This document shows, piece after piece, positions 16,656 to 25,262 of a stretch of DNA of 64,000 bases. The stretch spans positions 16,891-80,890 of the forward strand of contig JAFQZK010000018.1 in the NCBI GenBank assembly GCA_017405965.1. Direction: 5' to 3'. Every line of letters begins with the position of its first letter. Within the stretch, counting starts at the first letter, position 1. This DNA is from Muribaculaceae bacterium. GTDB taxonomy: Bacteria > Bacteroidota > Bacteroidia > Bacteroidales > Muribaculaceae. The notes under the pieces are model-generated. The model searched no databases, was not told where the DNA came from, and saw only the letters and a program-made list of their open reading frames with translations. The position numbers were made by a program, and so were the translations under genes.

Positions 16656-18275
16656 TCATTCATCCAGCCAACGCCCTTGCAAGAGATAATTGATGAGAAC
16701 AGTGACATCACCGATGTTGACCGCGCCGTCCTGGCTGCAATCGGCCGCATCGAGGTCGATGCCCGCGGCATTCTCGGTCATCAGGTAATTCAAGAGAACA
16801 GTCACATCACTCACGTTCACCGTGCCGTCGTTATTCACGTCGCCGCGCACACGGGCATTGGGATCAAAGCCCAATTGCCCATCCATCCAGGCGATGCGGT
16901 CGGTAAGCCACTGCTTGAGGTAACTCACCTCGTCGGCAAAGTCGCTGGCCACATAATAATTGGGCCACACGTACTCTCCCCATCGGGGCCAAGCCTCGCT
17001 ATTGCGGTCAACAGCACCCTGGGCAGTGAGCACGGTAGCCAGCGAGTCGACAGTAGCCATCACGCGATCGAGGCGCAGGTTGCCGCGACGGTACTGTGCC
17101 CAGCGTGCCTTCAATGCAGCGGTATACTCGGGGCTGGTGTTGAGTTTATACCACCAGAAGGGTATCAGCTGCGGATCGCCGGCTGAGTTCATCGTGTTGT
17201 TGTTCTTGTACATCCACGTGTTGGTGCGCCAACCCTGATAATAATCGGAGTTGCCGTAGGCCAGGTTCATGTCCCATACCACCATCTTGAAGCGTGCATC
17301 CTCGCTGTCACGGCGCTTGAAGAACTTGCCGCTCAAGCGGTAGGCATCCACATTGTGGCCCAACTCTTGAGCAATCTGGTAGTCAATGAAATTGGTCACG
17401 TCGATGTAATCCTCGTAGTTGGTGGCACCCGTAGGCCTGTAATTCCACAACACGTCCTCCATCTCATCGATGCGCCCAGTGATGTAGTTCACCTGATCCT
17501 GAGTCATCTCCTCGTAGTCGGGCGACTTGTACTGGAAGTGGATATACTGGTTCATGTAGCGGGTTCCCGTACTGCTCACGGGATGATACTTAGAAGTGTA
17601 AACCACTTCATTCTCGGTGCGGTTCACCTCCATGATGTATCCACCCGTGATCGAGTCACCGCTCTCGCCGGGATCGGGCAGATTGATGCGGTGTTTGCCC
17701 TTGGAGACGACCTCGGTAAGGACATACACACCGTAGTAGGTCCCGTCAAGGAAAAGTTCGCAGAAGCGGCCTTGAGGGGTATATTCCATCCATGGCCTTG
17801 ACACCTCAAAGGCCAGCACGTCACGCATCATGCTCTTGTCGGCATAAGGGGCCAGCAAGGCCCAGTAATTATCCTTGCCCATGCCCAGGATGTTCACCTT
17901 CTTCTTGACGCCACCATCTTCCAACGGCTTGTCCAGCGGGCGGAAGGAGTAAGGCTTCTTGTCACTCATGCTGTACGACGAACTGCCGCGATAACGCAGT
18001 GCCACATAGCCCTCGTAGTCAATGGTTTGGCCGGGATGAGCCACCGTGTCGGCATAATTGAGTTGACCCTCGCCGTTGTGCAAAATCTTCATGCGGGCCG
18101 TGATGTGTTCATCGCGGTCGATGTACTGCCCATCAACATCAAGCCAAACGATGGGCAGATTAGTGGACGTCAGCTGGACATCCTCGTTGTCGGGCGGATA
18201 ATTCCACCATGACCAAGCGCGTGCCGTCCCTGTCAACGCCAGCACTGCCATCATAAACAGTATGAGTCGTTTCAT
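16656..18275 (-). CDS. CotH kinase family protein with dockerin-type repeats (copy C)
   Basis: A 539-residue paralogue, first of the tandem set: signal peptide (MKRLILFMMAVLALTGTARA), CotH core (RYRGSSSYSMSDKKPYS, GRFCELFLDGTYYGVYVL, VVWDMNLAYGN) and two dockerin-like loops, GDVNNDGTVNVSDVT and AADCSQDGAVNIGDVT. It is the more divergent of the three in the core but its C-terminal module closely matches copy B. A good promoter lies just upstream at 18302-18309, so it probably drives the group. Secretion by the general pathway is expected; there is no obvious type IX sorting domain. Confidence 0.85.
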   Translation of the reverse strand: MKRLILFMMAVLALTGTARAWSWWNYPPDNEDVQLTSTNLPIVWLDVDGQYIDRDEHITARMKILHNGEGQLNYADTVAHPGQTIDYEGYVALRYRGSSSYSMSDKKPYSFRPLDKPLEDGGVKKKVNILGMGKDNYWALLAPYADKSMMRDVLAFEVSRPWMEYTPQGRFCELFLDGTYYGVYVLTEVVSKGKHRINLPDPGESGDSITGGYIMEVNRTENEVVYTSKYHPVSSTGTRYMNQYIHFQYKSPDYEEMTQDQVNYITGRIDEMEDVLWNYRPTGATNYEDYIDVTNFIDYQIAQELGHNVDAYRLSGKFFKRRDSEDARFKMVVWDMNLAYGNSDYYQGWRTNTWMYKNNNTMNSAGDPQLIPFWWYKLNTSPEYTAALKARWAQYRRGNLRLDRVMATVDSLATVLTAQGAVDRNSEAWPRWGEYVWPNYYVASDFADEVSYLKQWLTDRIAWMDGQLGFDPNARVRGDVNNDGTVNVSDVTVLLNYLMTENAAGIDLDAADCSQDGAVNIGDVTVLINYLLQGRWLDE

Positions 18276-18301
18276 TCTTCTAATCTTTTCGGTAGTCGCT
18301 G

Positions 18302-18309
18302 CAAAATTA
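18302..18309 (-). promoter_or_regulatory. -7 box for the CotH cluster
   Basis: Minus-strand TAATTTTG followed by CAGCGACTACC, 27 bp from the copy C start. Confidence 0.6.
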
Positions 18310-18411
18310 CAACAAAGTTTCCAATCAGCACTTTAGGCCAACCGCTTTTCTTCTCCATGAATCAACAGTGTAGCGTGGAGAGAGACACATCTTTTTTCAA
18401 ACAAATTGAAC

Positions 18412-18620
18412 AACAACACACAACTAAAACAACTCTGTTTTTTTAACGTAAGTTCGACGAAATTCCATTCTAGATCTCAAAGAGTCAACTACCAGATAGC
18501 CAGTAGAGACGCAAAATTTTGCGTCTCTACATAGTGAACAAATTGATCATCAATGCTTTATTTTCGTCAAGTTCAAGTCAATTTATAAAAAAGTTGTTTA
18601 GGTTGTTTGAAAAACTTCGC
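18412..18620. repeat. Composite intergenic repeat with central palindrome
   Basis: A gene-free stretch of about 400 bp (18276-18687). The left flank has CACAACTAAAACAACT then a T-run and TTCGACGAAATT; the right flank has TTTTCGTCAAGTTC, an A-run and GTTGTTTAGGTTGTTTG. The flanks are imperfect inverted copies of each other around the 28-bp palindrome at 18503-18530. The right flank, read on the minus strand as AACAACCTAAACAACTTTTT, recurs near the right end of the window (63813-63845). This looks like a non-autonomous mobile or REP-type element. Confidence 0.6.
18503..18530. repeat. Perfect 28-bp palindrome
   Basis: GTAGAGACGCAAAA is followed directly by its exact complement with no loop. A perfect zero-loop palindrome of this length is typical of repeated extragenic elements. 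Confidence 0.9.
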
Positions 18621-18687
18621 GCCTTACCGTGAGGGGGGCCAGGTGCGAATTAAAGGCTGAGAGCTAAAAACAACAATAAGTTCTGAG

Positions 18688-19602
18688 TTAAACCGGGTGG
18701 TTGCGGGGGTGGTGGGCAAGGATTTCGTCGCGCAGACGTGTGCGGTCGATGTGGACGTAGATTTCGGTGGTGGTGATACTCTCGTGGCCCAGCATCTGCT
18801 GGATGGCGCGCAGGTTGGCACCACCCTCGAGCAAATGGGTGGCAAAACTGTGGCGCAGAGTGTGCGGGCTGATGACCTTGCGGATGCCCGCCAACTCACA
18901 CAGTTGCTTGATGATGTGGAATATCATCTGACGCGTGAGCATGGCACCTCGACGGTTGAGGAACAGGATGTCCTCGCTGCCTTTCTTGGCCACCTGGTGG
19001 GAGCGGGTCTGCTCCAGATAGAGGTTGATCTGCTCAATGGCGACAGGCGATATGGGCACCAGTCGCTGCTTGTTGCCCTTGCCCTGAATGATGACGTAGC
19101 GCTCCTTGAGATATAGCTGTGATAGCTGCAGACCCACCAATTCGCTCACACGCAGGCCGCAACCGTACATCGTCTCGATGATGGCGCGGTTGCGCTGCCC
19201 CTCGGCCTTGGACATGTCGATACAGGCGATCATGGCGTCAATCTCGGCAATGGTAAGCACTTCGGGCAGATGGCGGGCGATTTTGGGCGTGAGCAACAGT
19301 TCGGTGGGGTCGGTTTCCATATAGCCCTCCAGCCTCAAGAACTTGTAAAAGCTTTTCACCCCGCTGATGATGCGTGCCTGGGAACGCGGCTGGATGCCCA
19401 CGTCCTGCAAGGTACAGACAAAGCGTTCCAGGTCGTCGGTCGTGGCGTGCTCGATACCGATGCCGGCGTCGGTCAGATAGCGAATGAGTTTGTCCACATC
19501 GTCGCTATAGGCCGCAGCGGTATTGGCGCTCATGCCCTTGGTCAAGGTCAAGTGCCCCAGGAAACGCTGTTTCACGTCAGCTATGTCGGTAATGTCCCTC
19601 AT
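18688..19602 (-). CDS. xerD: Tyrosine recombinase XerD
   Basis: A 304-residue site-specific recombinase of usual XerD length. An N-terminal SAM-like core-binding domain (about 10-95) precedes the catalytic domain with Arg151 (CGLRVSELVG), Lys175, His247 and Arg250 (HTLRHSFATHLLEGGA), His273 (LGHESI) and nucleophile Tyr282 (EIYVHID). With XerC it resolves chromosome dimers at dif. Absence of integrase-type extensions or a nearby att site favours the housekeeping role over a mobile-element integrase. Upstream are short tandem repeats shared by several gene gaps here. Confidence 0.93.
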   Translation of the reverse strand: MRDITDIADVKQRFLGHLTLTKGMSANTAAAYSDDVDKLIRYLTDAGIGIEHATTDDLERFVCTLQDVGIQPRSQARIISGVKSFYKFLRLEGYMETDPTELLLTPKIARHLPEVLTIAEIDAMIACIDMSKAEGQRNRAIIETMYGCGLRVSELVGLQLSQLYLKERYVIIQGKGNKQRLVPISPVAIEQINLYLEQTRSHQVAKKGSEDILFLNRRGAMLTRQMIFHIIKQLCELAGIRKVISPHTLRHSFATHLLEGGANLRAIQQMLGHESITTTEIYVHIDRTRLRDEILAHHPRNHPV

Positions 19603-19609
19603 TTATCAG

Positions 19610-19676
19610 TTGCTAAGGTCTTTAAAGTCCTTAAGGTCCTTAAGGCAAACTTCTAACCCCTAACTTCTAACTTCCC
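19610..19676. repeat. Short tandem repeats between hydrolase 1 and xerD
   Basis: Two simple arrays: AAGGTCCTT-like units at about 19616-19645, then CTAACTT/CTAACCC heptamers at 19649-19673. The heptamer motif recurs at 52018-52050 and 57895-57921, always in gaps between minus-strand genes. Confidence 0.65.
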
Positions 19677-21242
19677 TTGGATTGTGTCGTTCAACAGCGG
19701 GTCAAAATTGTCATTGACGATGACCGTGACGCTATTGCCCTCGGGGAAAATCTTCATGCGGCGGTTGTCGCCACCGTCGAGCCAATCCATGCGCAGGGCA
19801 AGCGTATCGCCCTGCCAAGCGTAGGCTGCGGCAGACGTGAACGGCCGCTTGGTCCCCACCAGTTGCTCCAGGCTTTCCATGATGTAGATGGGGCGGTCGT
19901 CGCCGGTGGTGACGCGCCACTCGCCACAGGCAGCAACGGCACGCAGCGGGCCGCGCCAGTCGGTCATGGTAAAGACGAGATCGCCGCCCGACCGGGCAAC
20001 TTCGATGGACTTCAGTCCCACCAGGTTATCCTCATCTAACTTGATGGTCCTTCCCAACAGCCGGTCCTCCAGCGGATGAGTCGCCTCGCCCTGCGGCAGC
20101 GCTATCGCCAGCGAGGGTGTCGGAATAGACGCTTCAGGCTGTTGCTTGGCGATGAGTGGTTCCAGCAAATCGTAATAGATGGAGTTCAGCTCATCGCCGT
20201 AGTTGGCCGCACGGCCATTGATGACGATGACCATGTCCAGTTTGGGCACCACATAGATGAGCTGACCGCCATAACCAGCCGCAAAGAACGACTCTACACG
20301 GGGATGCTGGATGGCCTTGGTCTGGTAACCGTAGCCCAGATAATAATGGTCGATGTTGTAACCCGTGAACCACGAGCGTATCGTGTGCCAGATGCCGCGC
20401 AGGAAATTCATGATCCTGGTTTTCAACGGCAATTTATGTTTGATGTCCTTGGTGGAAATGAGGCGTTGCGTCATGTCGTGAACCCATTGCTTGCTCACCA
20501 GTTGCTTGCCGTTCCACTGGCCGTCATGCAGCATGAGCAAGCCCAGTTTGGCCTCGCTCTCGGTCTGGAGGCGCAGTCCCCACCCCGCTGCTTCAATGCT
20601 GTCGGGTGCCAATTCCCAGTCTGCCTCGGTGATATGCAACGGCACGAAAATACGTTCGCGCACATAGTCCAGCATGGGCAGTCCAGTGACTTTAGCTACG
20701 ATCGCCGCCAGAGCATGGGTGCACATCGAGTCATACTTGAACTGTTTCCCCGGCTCACCGAAATCGCCTGCAAACCAGGCGGTCAGCCAGTCCTCTTCTC
20801 CCATGAAAAGGTCAAGATCGGGCTCACGGCCAGCCGACATCATGAGCATATTGCGCACCGTGAGGCGTTCCAGCGCGGGCGAGAGTTTGGCGGGCATCTT
20901 GTCGCGAAGGTACTTGGATACCTTGTCATCGATATTGAGCAAGCCATCGTCCACGGCGAGTCCCACAGCCAGTCCTGTCACCGTCTTGCTGGCACTGTAG
21001 AGCGTGTGCAGGTACTCGGCCTGATAGGGCGCTGCGTGCAGTTCGCCGATGACCTTGCCGTGACGCAGCACCATCAAGTGGTGGATGTCCACGTCGGGCA
21101 AAGCAGATATCTTGCCGTAGAATTGATTGAGCAAAGACGCATTCACACCCTCGGTCTCGGGAGTGCTGCGCGGCAGTTCGCCCACCTGGGCAGATGCGGA
21201 CAAGGCAAATAACGCTATGAGAACAAGACAGAAACGCGTCAT
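19653..21242 (-). CDS. Serine hydrolase, beta-lactamase/PBP fold (paralogue 1)
   Basis: A 529-residue protein of the class C beta-lactamase-related family, exported by a signal peptide (ALFALSASAQ). SxxK is Ser83-Ala-Ser-Lys86; the second motif is YDS (FKYDSMCTHAL), where class C beta-lactamases have YSN. The catalytic domain is followed by about 120 extra residues of beta-rich character. Such enzymes can be D,D-peptidases, D-amino-acid peptidases or esterases. It overlaps the next upstream paralogue by 4 nt. It carries an insertion (about 280-300, TGYNIDHYYLG) not seen in the other two. Peptidoglycan stem peptides are a reasonable substrate given the NamZ-like gene upstream. Confidence 0.83.
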   Translation of the reverse strand: MTRFCLVLIALFALSASAQVGELPRSTPETEGVNASLLNQFYGKISALPDVDIHHLMVLRHGKVIGELHAAPYQAEYLHTLYSASKTVTGLAVGLAVDDGLLNIDDKVSKYLRDKMPAKLSPALERLTVRNMLMMSAGREPDLDLFMGEEDWLTAWFAGDFGEPGKQFKYDSMCTHALAAIVAKVTGLPMLDYVRERIFVPLHITEADWELAPDSIEAAGWGLRLQTESEAKLGLLMLHDGQWNGKQLVSKQWVHDMTQRLISTKDIKHKLPLKTRIMNFLRGIWHTIRSWFTGYNIDHYYLGYGYQTKAIQHPRVESFFAAGYGGQLIYVVPKLDMVIVINGRAANYGDELNSIYYDLLEPLIAKQQPEASIPTPSLAIALPQGEATHPLEDRLLGRTIKLDEDNLVGLKSIEVARSGGDLVFTMTDWRGPLRAVAACGEWRVTTGDDRPIYIMESLEQLVGTKRPFTSAAAYAWQGDTLALRMDWLDGGDNRRMKIFPEGNSVTVIVNDNFDPLLNDTIQGKLEVRG

Positions 21243-22759
21243 TGGATGGTAAAGGGGATGGTTACAGGTTTGGAGTTGGGATAGGTGTCACACACGGTCA
21301 CCTCATGCTTGCCAAAGTCGAAGTTAAACACCAGGCCGCTGATCCAATCCACATAGTGAACCCGCACTTCAAGCTTCACGGGCGATGTCCAGACATAGGC
21401 TGCAGCGGCCGTGAAGCCATGGGCGAAGCCCTGCATGCGGTTAATTGAGTTAATGGAGTAATACGGATAGCCGTTAAGCATGCTGTATCGCCAATCTCCA
21501 TTACCCATGGCGAACGTTTCTTCACATCCGTCATCGTAGGCGAGATGCAGGTTGCTTTCTTCAACCATGATCTGCTTTAAGCTAAAACGGTTATGCGTCA
21601 ACTGGAGCGTACGCCCTAACATGCCTTTTGCCTGACTACTGATGCGCTTGGCTGCATAGTGAGGCAGAGGCAACTTGGCAGAGGCACACAGGTTTTCCAG
21701 ACGTTTCTGCAATTTTTTTTCGGGCTTTAATGGCTCATTATTGATACCCGGCATCAGCTGGTTCCAGATGCAGGCCAACTCCTCATGACCATAGAGTTTC
21801 ATGCCCAAGATGACCACGACGAGGTCGGCATCGGGCACGACAATGGTATATTGGCCCATCGCGCCGTCGGCACGATAGGAGCCGGGCCATTTGCTCTGCC
21901 ACACCTGGTAGCCGTAGCCCTGGTTACCGTCAGTAGCGGGTACCGTTTCCTTGGCACCACCGTCAATGAGGCGCGAGCAGGCGGCTTTCACATAGTCGGC
22001 GCTGACCAATTGCTCACCGTTCCACTTGCCCTCGTTCAAGAGCAGCAGACCCAGTTTGGCCATCGTCTCGGCCTGGACGCGCAGACCCCAGCCGCCCGTA
22101 TTGATACCGTCAGGGCTGGCCTCCCAGTCGGCAACGGTGATGTGCATGGGGGCGAAAAGTTTCTTCTGCAAGTATTCCAGCATGGTCTGACCCGTCACGC
22201 GCTGCACGATGGCACTGAGCATGAAAGTGCACATCGAGTCATACTGGAACAAACTGCCTGGCTTATCGTCAACAGGTTTGGCGAGCCAGTCTTTTACCCA
22301 ATCGGTGCTATTGTTGCGCATCGTCCAGTCGGGTTTCACGCCTGAGGCCATCATCAGCAGGTCACGCACGGTTATTTCGGCCATGTTGTCGCTCACAGGA
22401 ACAGAGCGCTTGTCGGGGAAAAAAGTCATCACACGGTCATCGAGCCGTAGCAGATTTTCGTCGATGGCAATGCCTACTGCCAGCGAGGTGAACGTCTTGC
22501 TAGCCGAGTACAGCGTGTGGGCATCCTCGGCGCGGAAGGGTGCGGGATGCAGTTCAGCCACCACCTTGCCGTGGCGCACGACCATCACGTGATGGATGTC
22601 ACAATCGGGCAACGCCATCAGCGAGTCCATCATGTTGATGACCGCCTGGGTGCTCACGCCCTCGGCTGCAGGCGCGCTGCGGGGCAGGTCACCCACCTGT
22701 GCCGTCAAAGCCAGGCAGGCAATCAAACACAAGAATAAAGAGGTAATGCGAAGTCTCAT
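21239..22759 (-). CDS. Serine hydrolase, beta-lactamase/PBP fold (paralogue 2)
   Basis: A 506-residue exported paralogue (signal peptide ending near CLALTAQ). SxxK is Ser85-Ala-Ser-Lys88 and the second motif FQYDSMCTFML again gives YDS. The same C-terminal extension of about 120 residues follows the hydrolase domain. It overlaps both neighbouring paralogues by 4 nt, so the three are almost certainly co-translated. The order of conserved blocks and shared extension show that the set arose by tandem duplication. Whether all three keep the same specificity is unclear. Confidence 0.83.
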   Translation of the reverse strand: MRLRITSLFLCLIACLALTAQVGDLPRSAPAAEGVSTQAVINMMDSLMALPDCDIHHVMVVRHGKVVAELHPAPFRAEDAHTLYSASKTFTSLAVGIAIDENLLRLDDRVMTFFPDKRSVPVSDNMAEITVRDLLMMASGVKPDWTMRNNSTDWVKDWLAKPVDDKPGSLFQYDSMCTFMLSAIVQRVTGQTMLEYLQKKLFAPMHITVADWEASPDGINTGGWGLRVQAETMAKLGLLLLNEGKWNGEQLVSADYVKAACSRLIDGGAKETVPATDGNQGYGYQVWQSKWPGSYRADGAMGQYTIVVPDADLVVVILGMKLYGHEELACIWNQLMPGINNEPLKPEKKLQKRLENLCASAKLPLPHYAAKRISSQAKGMLGRTLQLTHNRFSLKQIMVEESNLHLAYDDGCEETFAMGNGDWRYSMLNGYPYYSINSINRMQGFAHGFTAAAAYVWTSPVKLEVRVHYVDWISGLVFNFDFGKHEVTVCDTYPNSKPVTIPFTIQ

Positions 22760-24282
22760 TTTACAGTAAAGTGGATTTTATAGGGTTGGTTTCCGGGGAA
22801 ATCATCCCTGAACGTCAATTCCGATTTGTTGAAATCAAAAACATAGGTGCTGGATGCAATCCAGTTGACATAATGGGTGCGCACTTCTAGTACCGCGGGC
22901 GAAGTCCAGGCATAGGCCGACGCCGTGACAAAATCATGGTTGAGGTCCTTCATGCGGTTCGCTGCATCGATGGAGTATGGCGGGAGGCCCTTCAATTGGC
23001 CGTAATGCCATTCACGATACCCCATCGGGAAGGCCTCGACCTGCTGGCCATCACGAGCCAGCAGCAAGGTGTCACCACTGAGCATGGCCCATGCCAGCCC
23101 GCTGGAGTTGGGCATCATTTCCAAGCGTTTACGGTCAACTAATTTTCCTTTCGGCTCTCCTTGGGGGAGATAGATCATAGCATTGGCACACAGGCTGTCC
23201 AACTGTTGCTGCAAGTGTTTTTCACCCTTCGCAGCACCACTGATCACGCCCGGCAATAACTGGTTCTTGACAAATGACAACACGCCACGGTCGTCAACCA
23301 TGACGCCCAGAACAACTACCACCATATCCTGCTCAGGCAGCATGGCAATCGTCTGGCCGTATTTGCCCATGGCCATCGACAGTTTGCCAATGCCCTGCCA
23401 TGACGTGTTCCACAAATGGTAGCCATAGGAAAAGTTGTCGTTATCACCCGACTCGGTCTCAGCATTGATAAGCGGCGAGCACGCCTGCTCGATGTAGTCG
23501 GCACTGACAAGTTGCTGTCCGTCCCATTCTCCCTTGTTGAGAATCAACACGCCCAACTTGGCCAACGCCTCGGTCTGCACACGCAATCCCCAACCGCCGG
23601 TACATATCCCATCGGGGCTTTTTTCCCATTCGGCTTGGGCGATGTGCATCGGGGTGAACAGTTTCTCTTGCAGATACTCAAGCATTGAGCGCCCGGTTAC
23701 ACGCTGAACGATGGCACTGAGCATGAAGGAGCACATCGAGTCGTAGTGGAACGCCGTGCCAGGTGCTTCATCACAGGGTTGGGCCAGCCAATCGCGTGCC
23801 CAATCGGTGCTGCGCGTCCTGATGCTGGCATCCGGGGTGATTCCCGACGACATCATCAGCAGGTCACGCACGGTCATGTCGGCCATCAAGGGGCTGATGA
23901 CATCAGGCATCTTGTCGAAGAAAAACGTGAGTACTCGGTCATCAAGTCGCAAGCGATTCTCGTCAATCGCTATGCCTACGGCCAACGCCGTGAACAGTTT
24001 GCTAACCGAGTACAGCGTGTGGCTGTCTTCGGCCCGGAAGGGGGCGGCGTGCATCTCGGCCACCACCTTGCCGTGTCTGACAACCATCACGTGGTGGATA
24101 TCGCAGCCCGGCATCATCAGCAGGGAATCCATCATGTTGATGACCGCCTGAGTGCTGATACCCTCGGCGGCTGGGGTGCTTCGAGGTAGGTCATCGGTCT
24201 GGCGTGCCGACAGCCACAAGGGCAGCAATGCAAGCAATGCTACCAGCGGTATAAATAACAGAAGCCATCGACGACGTTTCAT
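22756..24282 (-). CDS. Serine hydrolase, beta-lactamase/PBP fold (paralogue 3)
   Basis: A 508-residue paralogue and first translated of the three. It begins MKRRRWLLLFIPLVALLALL, a basic then strongly hydrophobic segment that could be a signal peptide or a retained membrane anchor. SxxK is Ser92-Val-Ser-Lys95 and FHYDSMCSFML supplies YDS. It is closest in sequence to paralogue 2. The gene starts 26 bp behind the WYL regulator, within the same leftward run. Confidence 0.83.
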   Translation of the reverse strand: MKRRRWLLLFIPLVALLALLPLWLSARQTDDLPRSTPAAEGISTQAVINMMDSLLMMPGCDIHHVMVVRHGKVVAEMHAAPFRAEDSHTLYSVSKLFTALAVGIAIDENRLRLDDRVLTFFFDKMPDVISPLMADMTVRDLLMMSSGITPDASIRTRSTDWARDWLAQPCDEAPGTAFHYDSMCSFMLSAIVQRVTGRSMLEYLQEKLFTPMHIAQAEWEKSPDGICTGGWGLRVQTEALAKLGVLILNKGEWDGQQLVSADYIEQACSPLINAETESGDNDNFSYGYHLWNTSWQGIGKLSMAMGKYGQTIAMLPEQDMVVVVLGVMVDDRGVLSFVKNQLLPGVISGAAKGEKHLQQQLDSLCANAMIYLPQGEPKGKLVDRKRLEMMPNSSGLAWAMLSGDTLLLARDGQQVEAFPMGYREWHYGQLKGLPPYSIDAANRMKDLNHDFVTASAYAWTSPAVLEVRTHYVNWIASSTYVFDFNKSELTFRDDFPGNQPYKIHFTVK

Positions 24283-24307
24283 AATTGCTCTCTCGTGATA
24301 ATCAAGT

Positions 24308-25204
24308 CTAACGATAGTTGTCCAACGCCCGCTCGAGCTCGGTGCGGATGAGAGTCTTCAGTTCCTTGGGTTCCACCACCTCGATGCTGGCGCCATGCGA
24401 CATGAGTTCTTCCTTGAGGTCGTAGGTAATGCGCATCCTGTAGGTGAAAATGGAATAATTGTCGTGAATCTCCTCTTGCTGTGAACTGTGCAACGGCAGG
24501 GCGCGGAAGTACTTGGCCTGGGTGGGTTCGACACGCAGGACGATGCGCTTGGGCTCATTCTGGTTGGTGATGATGCCGAAACAGTCCTTGAAGAACTCCG
24601 ACGGGTTGATGCCATCGGGCATGGTGAAGACATCGGGCAGCATATTCAGATAGCTCATGCGGTCCAGCGAGTAGGTCTTGATGACCTTATCCTTGACGTT
24701 GTAACCGATGACATACCACAACTGCTTGAAAATCTTGACGAAGTAAGGCTCCAGCAAGATGTCGTTGGTAGGACGCGAGCGCGTGTAACTCTTGTACGAG
24801 AAACTGATGCGATGATTCTGCTTCATGGCATCGATGATCACGGGCAGGCGCTTGCGTGCCGACGGCACATTTTCGAGCATGATGCGATCGTTGACGCCAT
24901 GCGCATTCCTCAACATGTCGCTGATCGACACCGAATCGACCAGCCAGGACTGCAGGCGCGCATTGCTCTCGCCGCCTGAACTGTCGATGTAGTATTCAAA
25001 TGTGGACCTGTCGCACACGATGTTGATGTCGAACATCTCCTCAATCCCGTCACGGTAGTGGAAAAAAGTGCGTCTCGGCAAGGGTTTTCCCTCACTGATG
25101 TCGCTCCGCAGCCACGCCTCCATGAGTTCATTGAGCGTGATGCGGCCATACCGGTTGATGGTATCCACCAGCCACACATAGCGGTTTACCAGGTTGCGGG
25201 CCAT
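24308..25204 (-). CDS. WYL-domain transcriptional regulator
   Basis: A 298-residue cytosolic protein. The first 90 residues form a winged-helix region (ITLNELMEAWLRS, RRTFFHYRDGI); the centre is a WYL domain (LWYVIGYNVKDKVIKTYSLDRM) and a WCX-like C-terminus follows. WYL domains sense ligands, often nucleic acids or small molecules, and tune bacterial defence or metabolism. Its place between the symporter and the three hydrolases suggests local control of the salvage cluster, but WYL proteins of this type are also widespread as orphans. Confidence 0.85.
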   Translation of the reverse strand: MARNLVNRYVWLVDTINRYGRITLNELMEAWLRSDISEGKPLPRRTFFHYRDGIEEMFDINIVCDRSTFEYYIDSSGGESNARLQSWLVDSVSISDMLRNAHGVNDRIMLENVPSARKRLPVIIDAMKQNHRISFSYKSYTRSRPTNDILLEPYFVKIFKQLWYVIGYNVKDKVIKTYSLDRMSYLNMLPDVFTMPDGINPSEFFKDCFGIITNQNEPKRIVLRVEPTQAKYFRALPLHSSQQEEIHDNYSIFTYRMRITYDLKEELMSHGASIEVVEPKELKTLIRTELERALDNYR

Positions 25205-25262
25205 GCTTCTATTAGTTTGGAGTTATAAGTCAGGAGTTAAATCAACTACTGATTGCTAATCG

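Noticed and set aside
13225-18275. Cellulosome components because of dockerin-like modules
   Set aside because: No cohesin or scaffoldin and no cellulase is visible; such Asp loops are common on Bacteroidales secreted proteins.
18688-19602. Integrase of a mobile element
   Set aside because: Sequence and length fit housekeeping XerD, and no att site, tRNA or cargo genes flank it.
19653-24282. Antibiotic-resistance beta-lactamases
   Set aside because: The YDS motif, extra C-terminal domain and salvage-type neighbours argue against true class C beta-lactamases.
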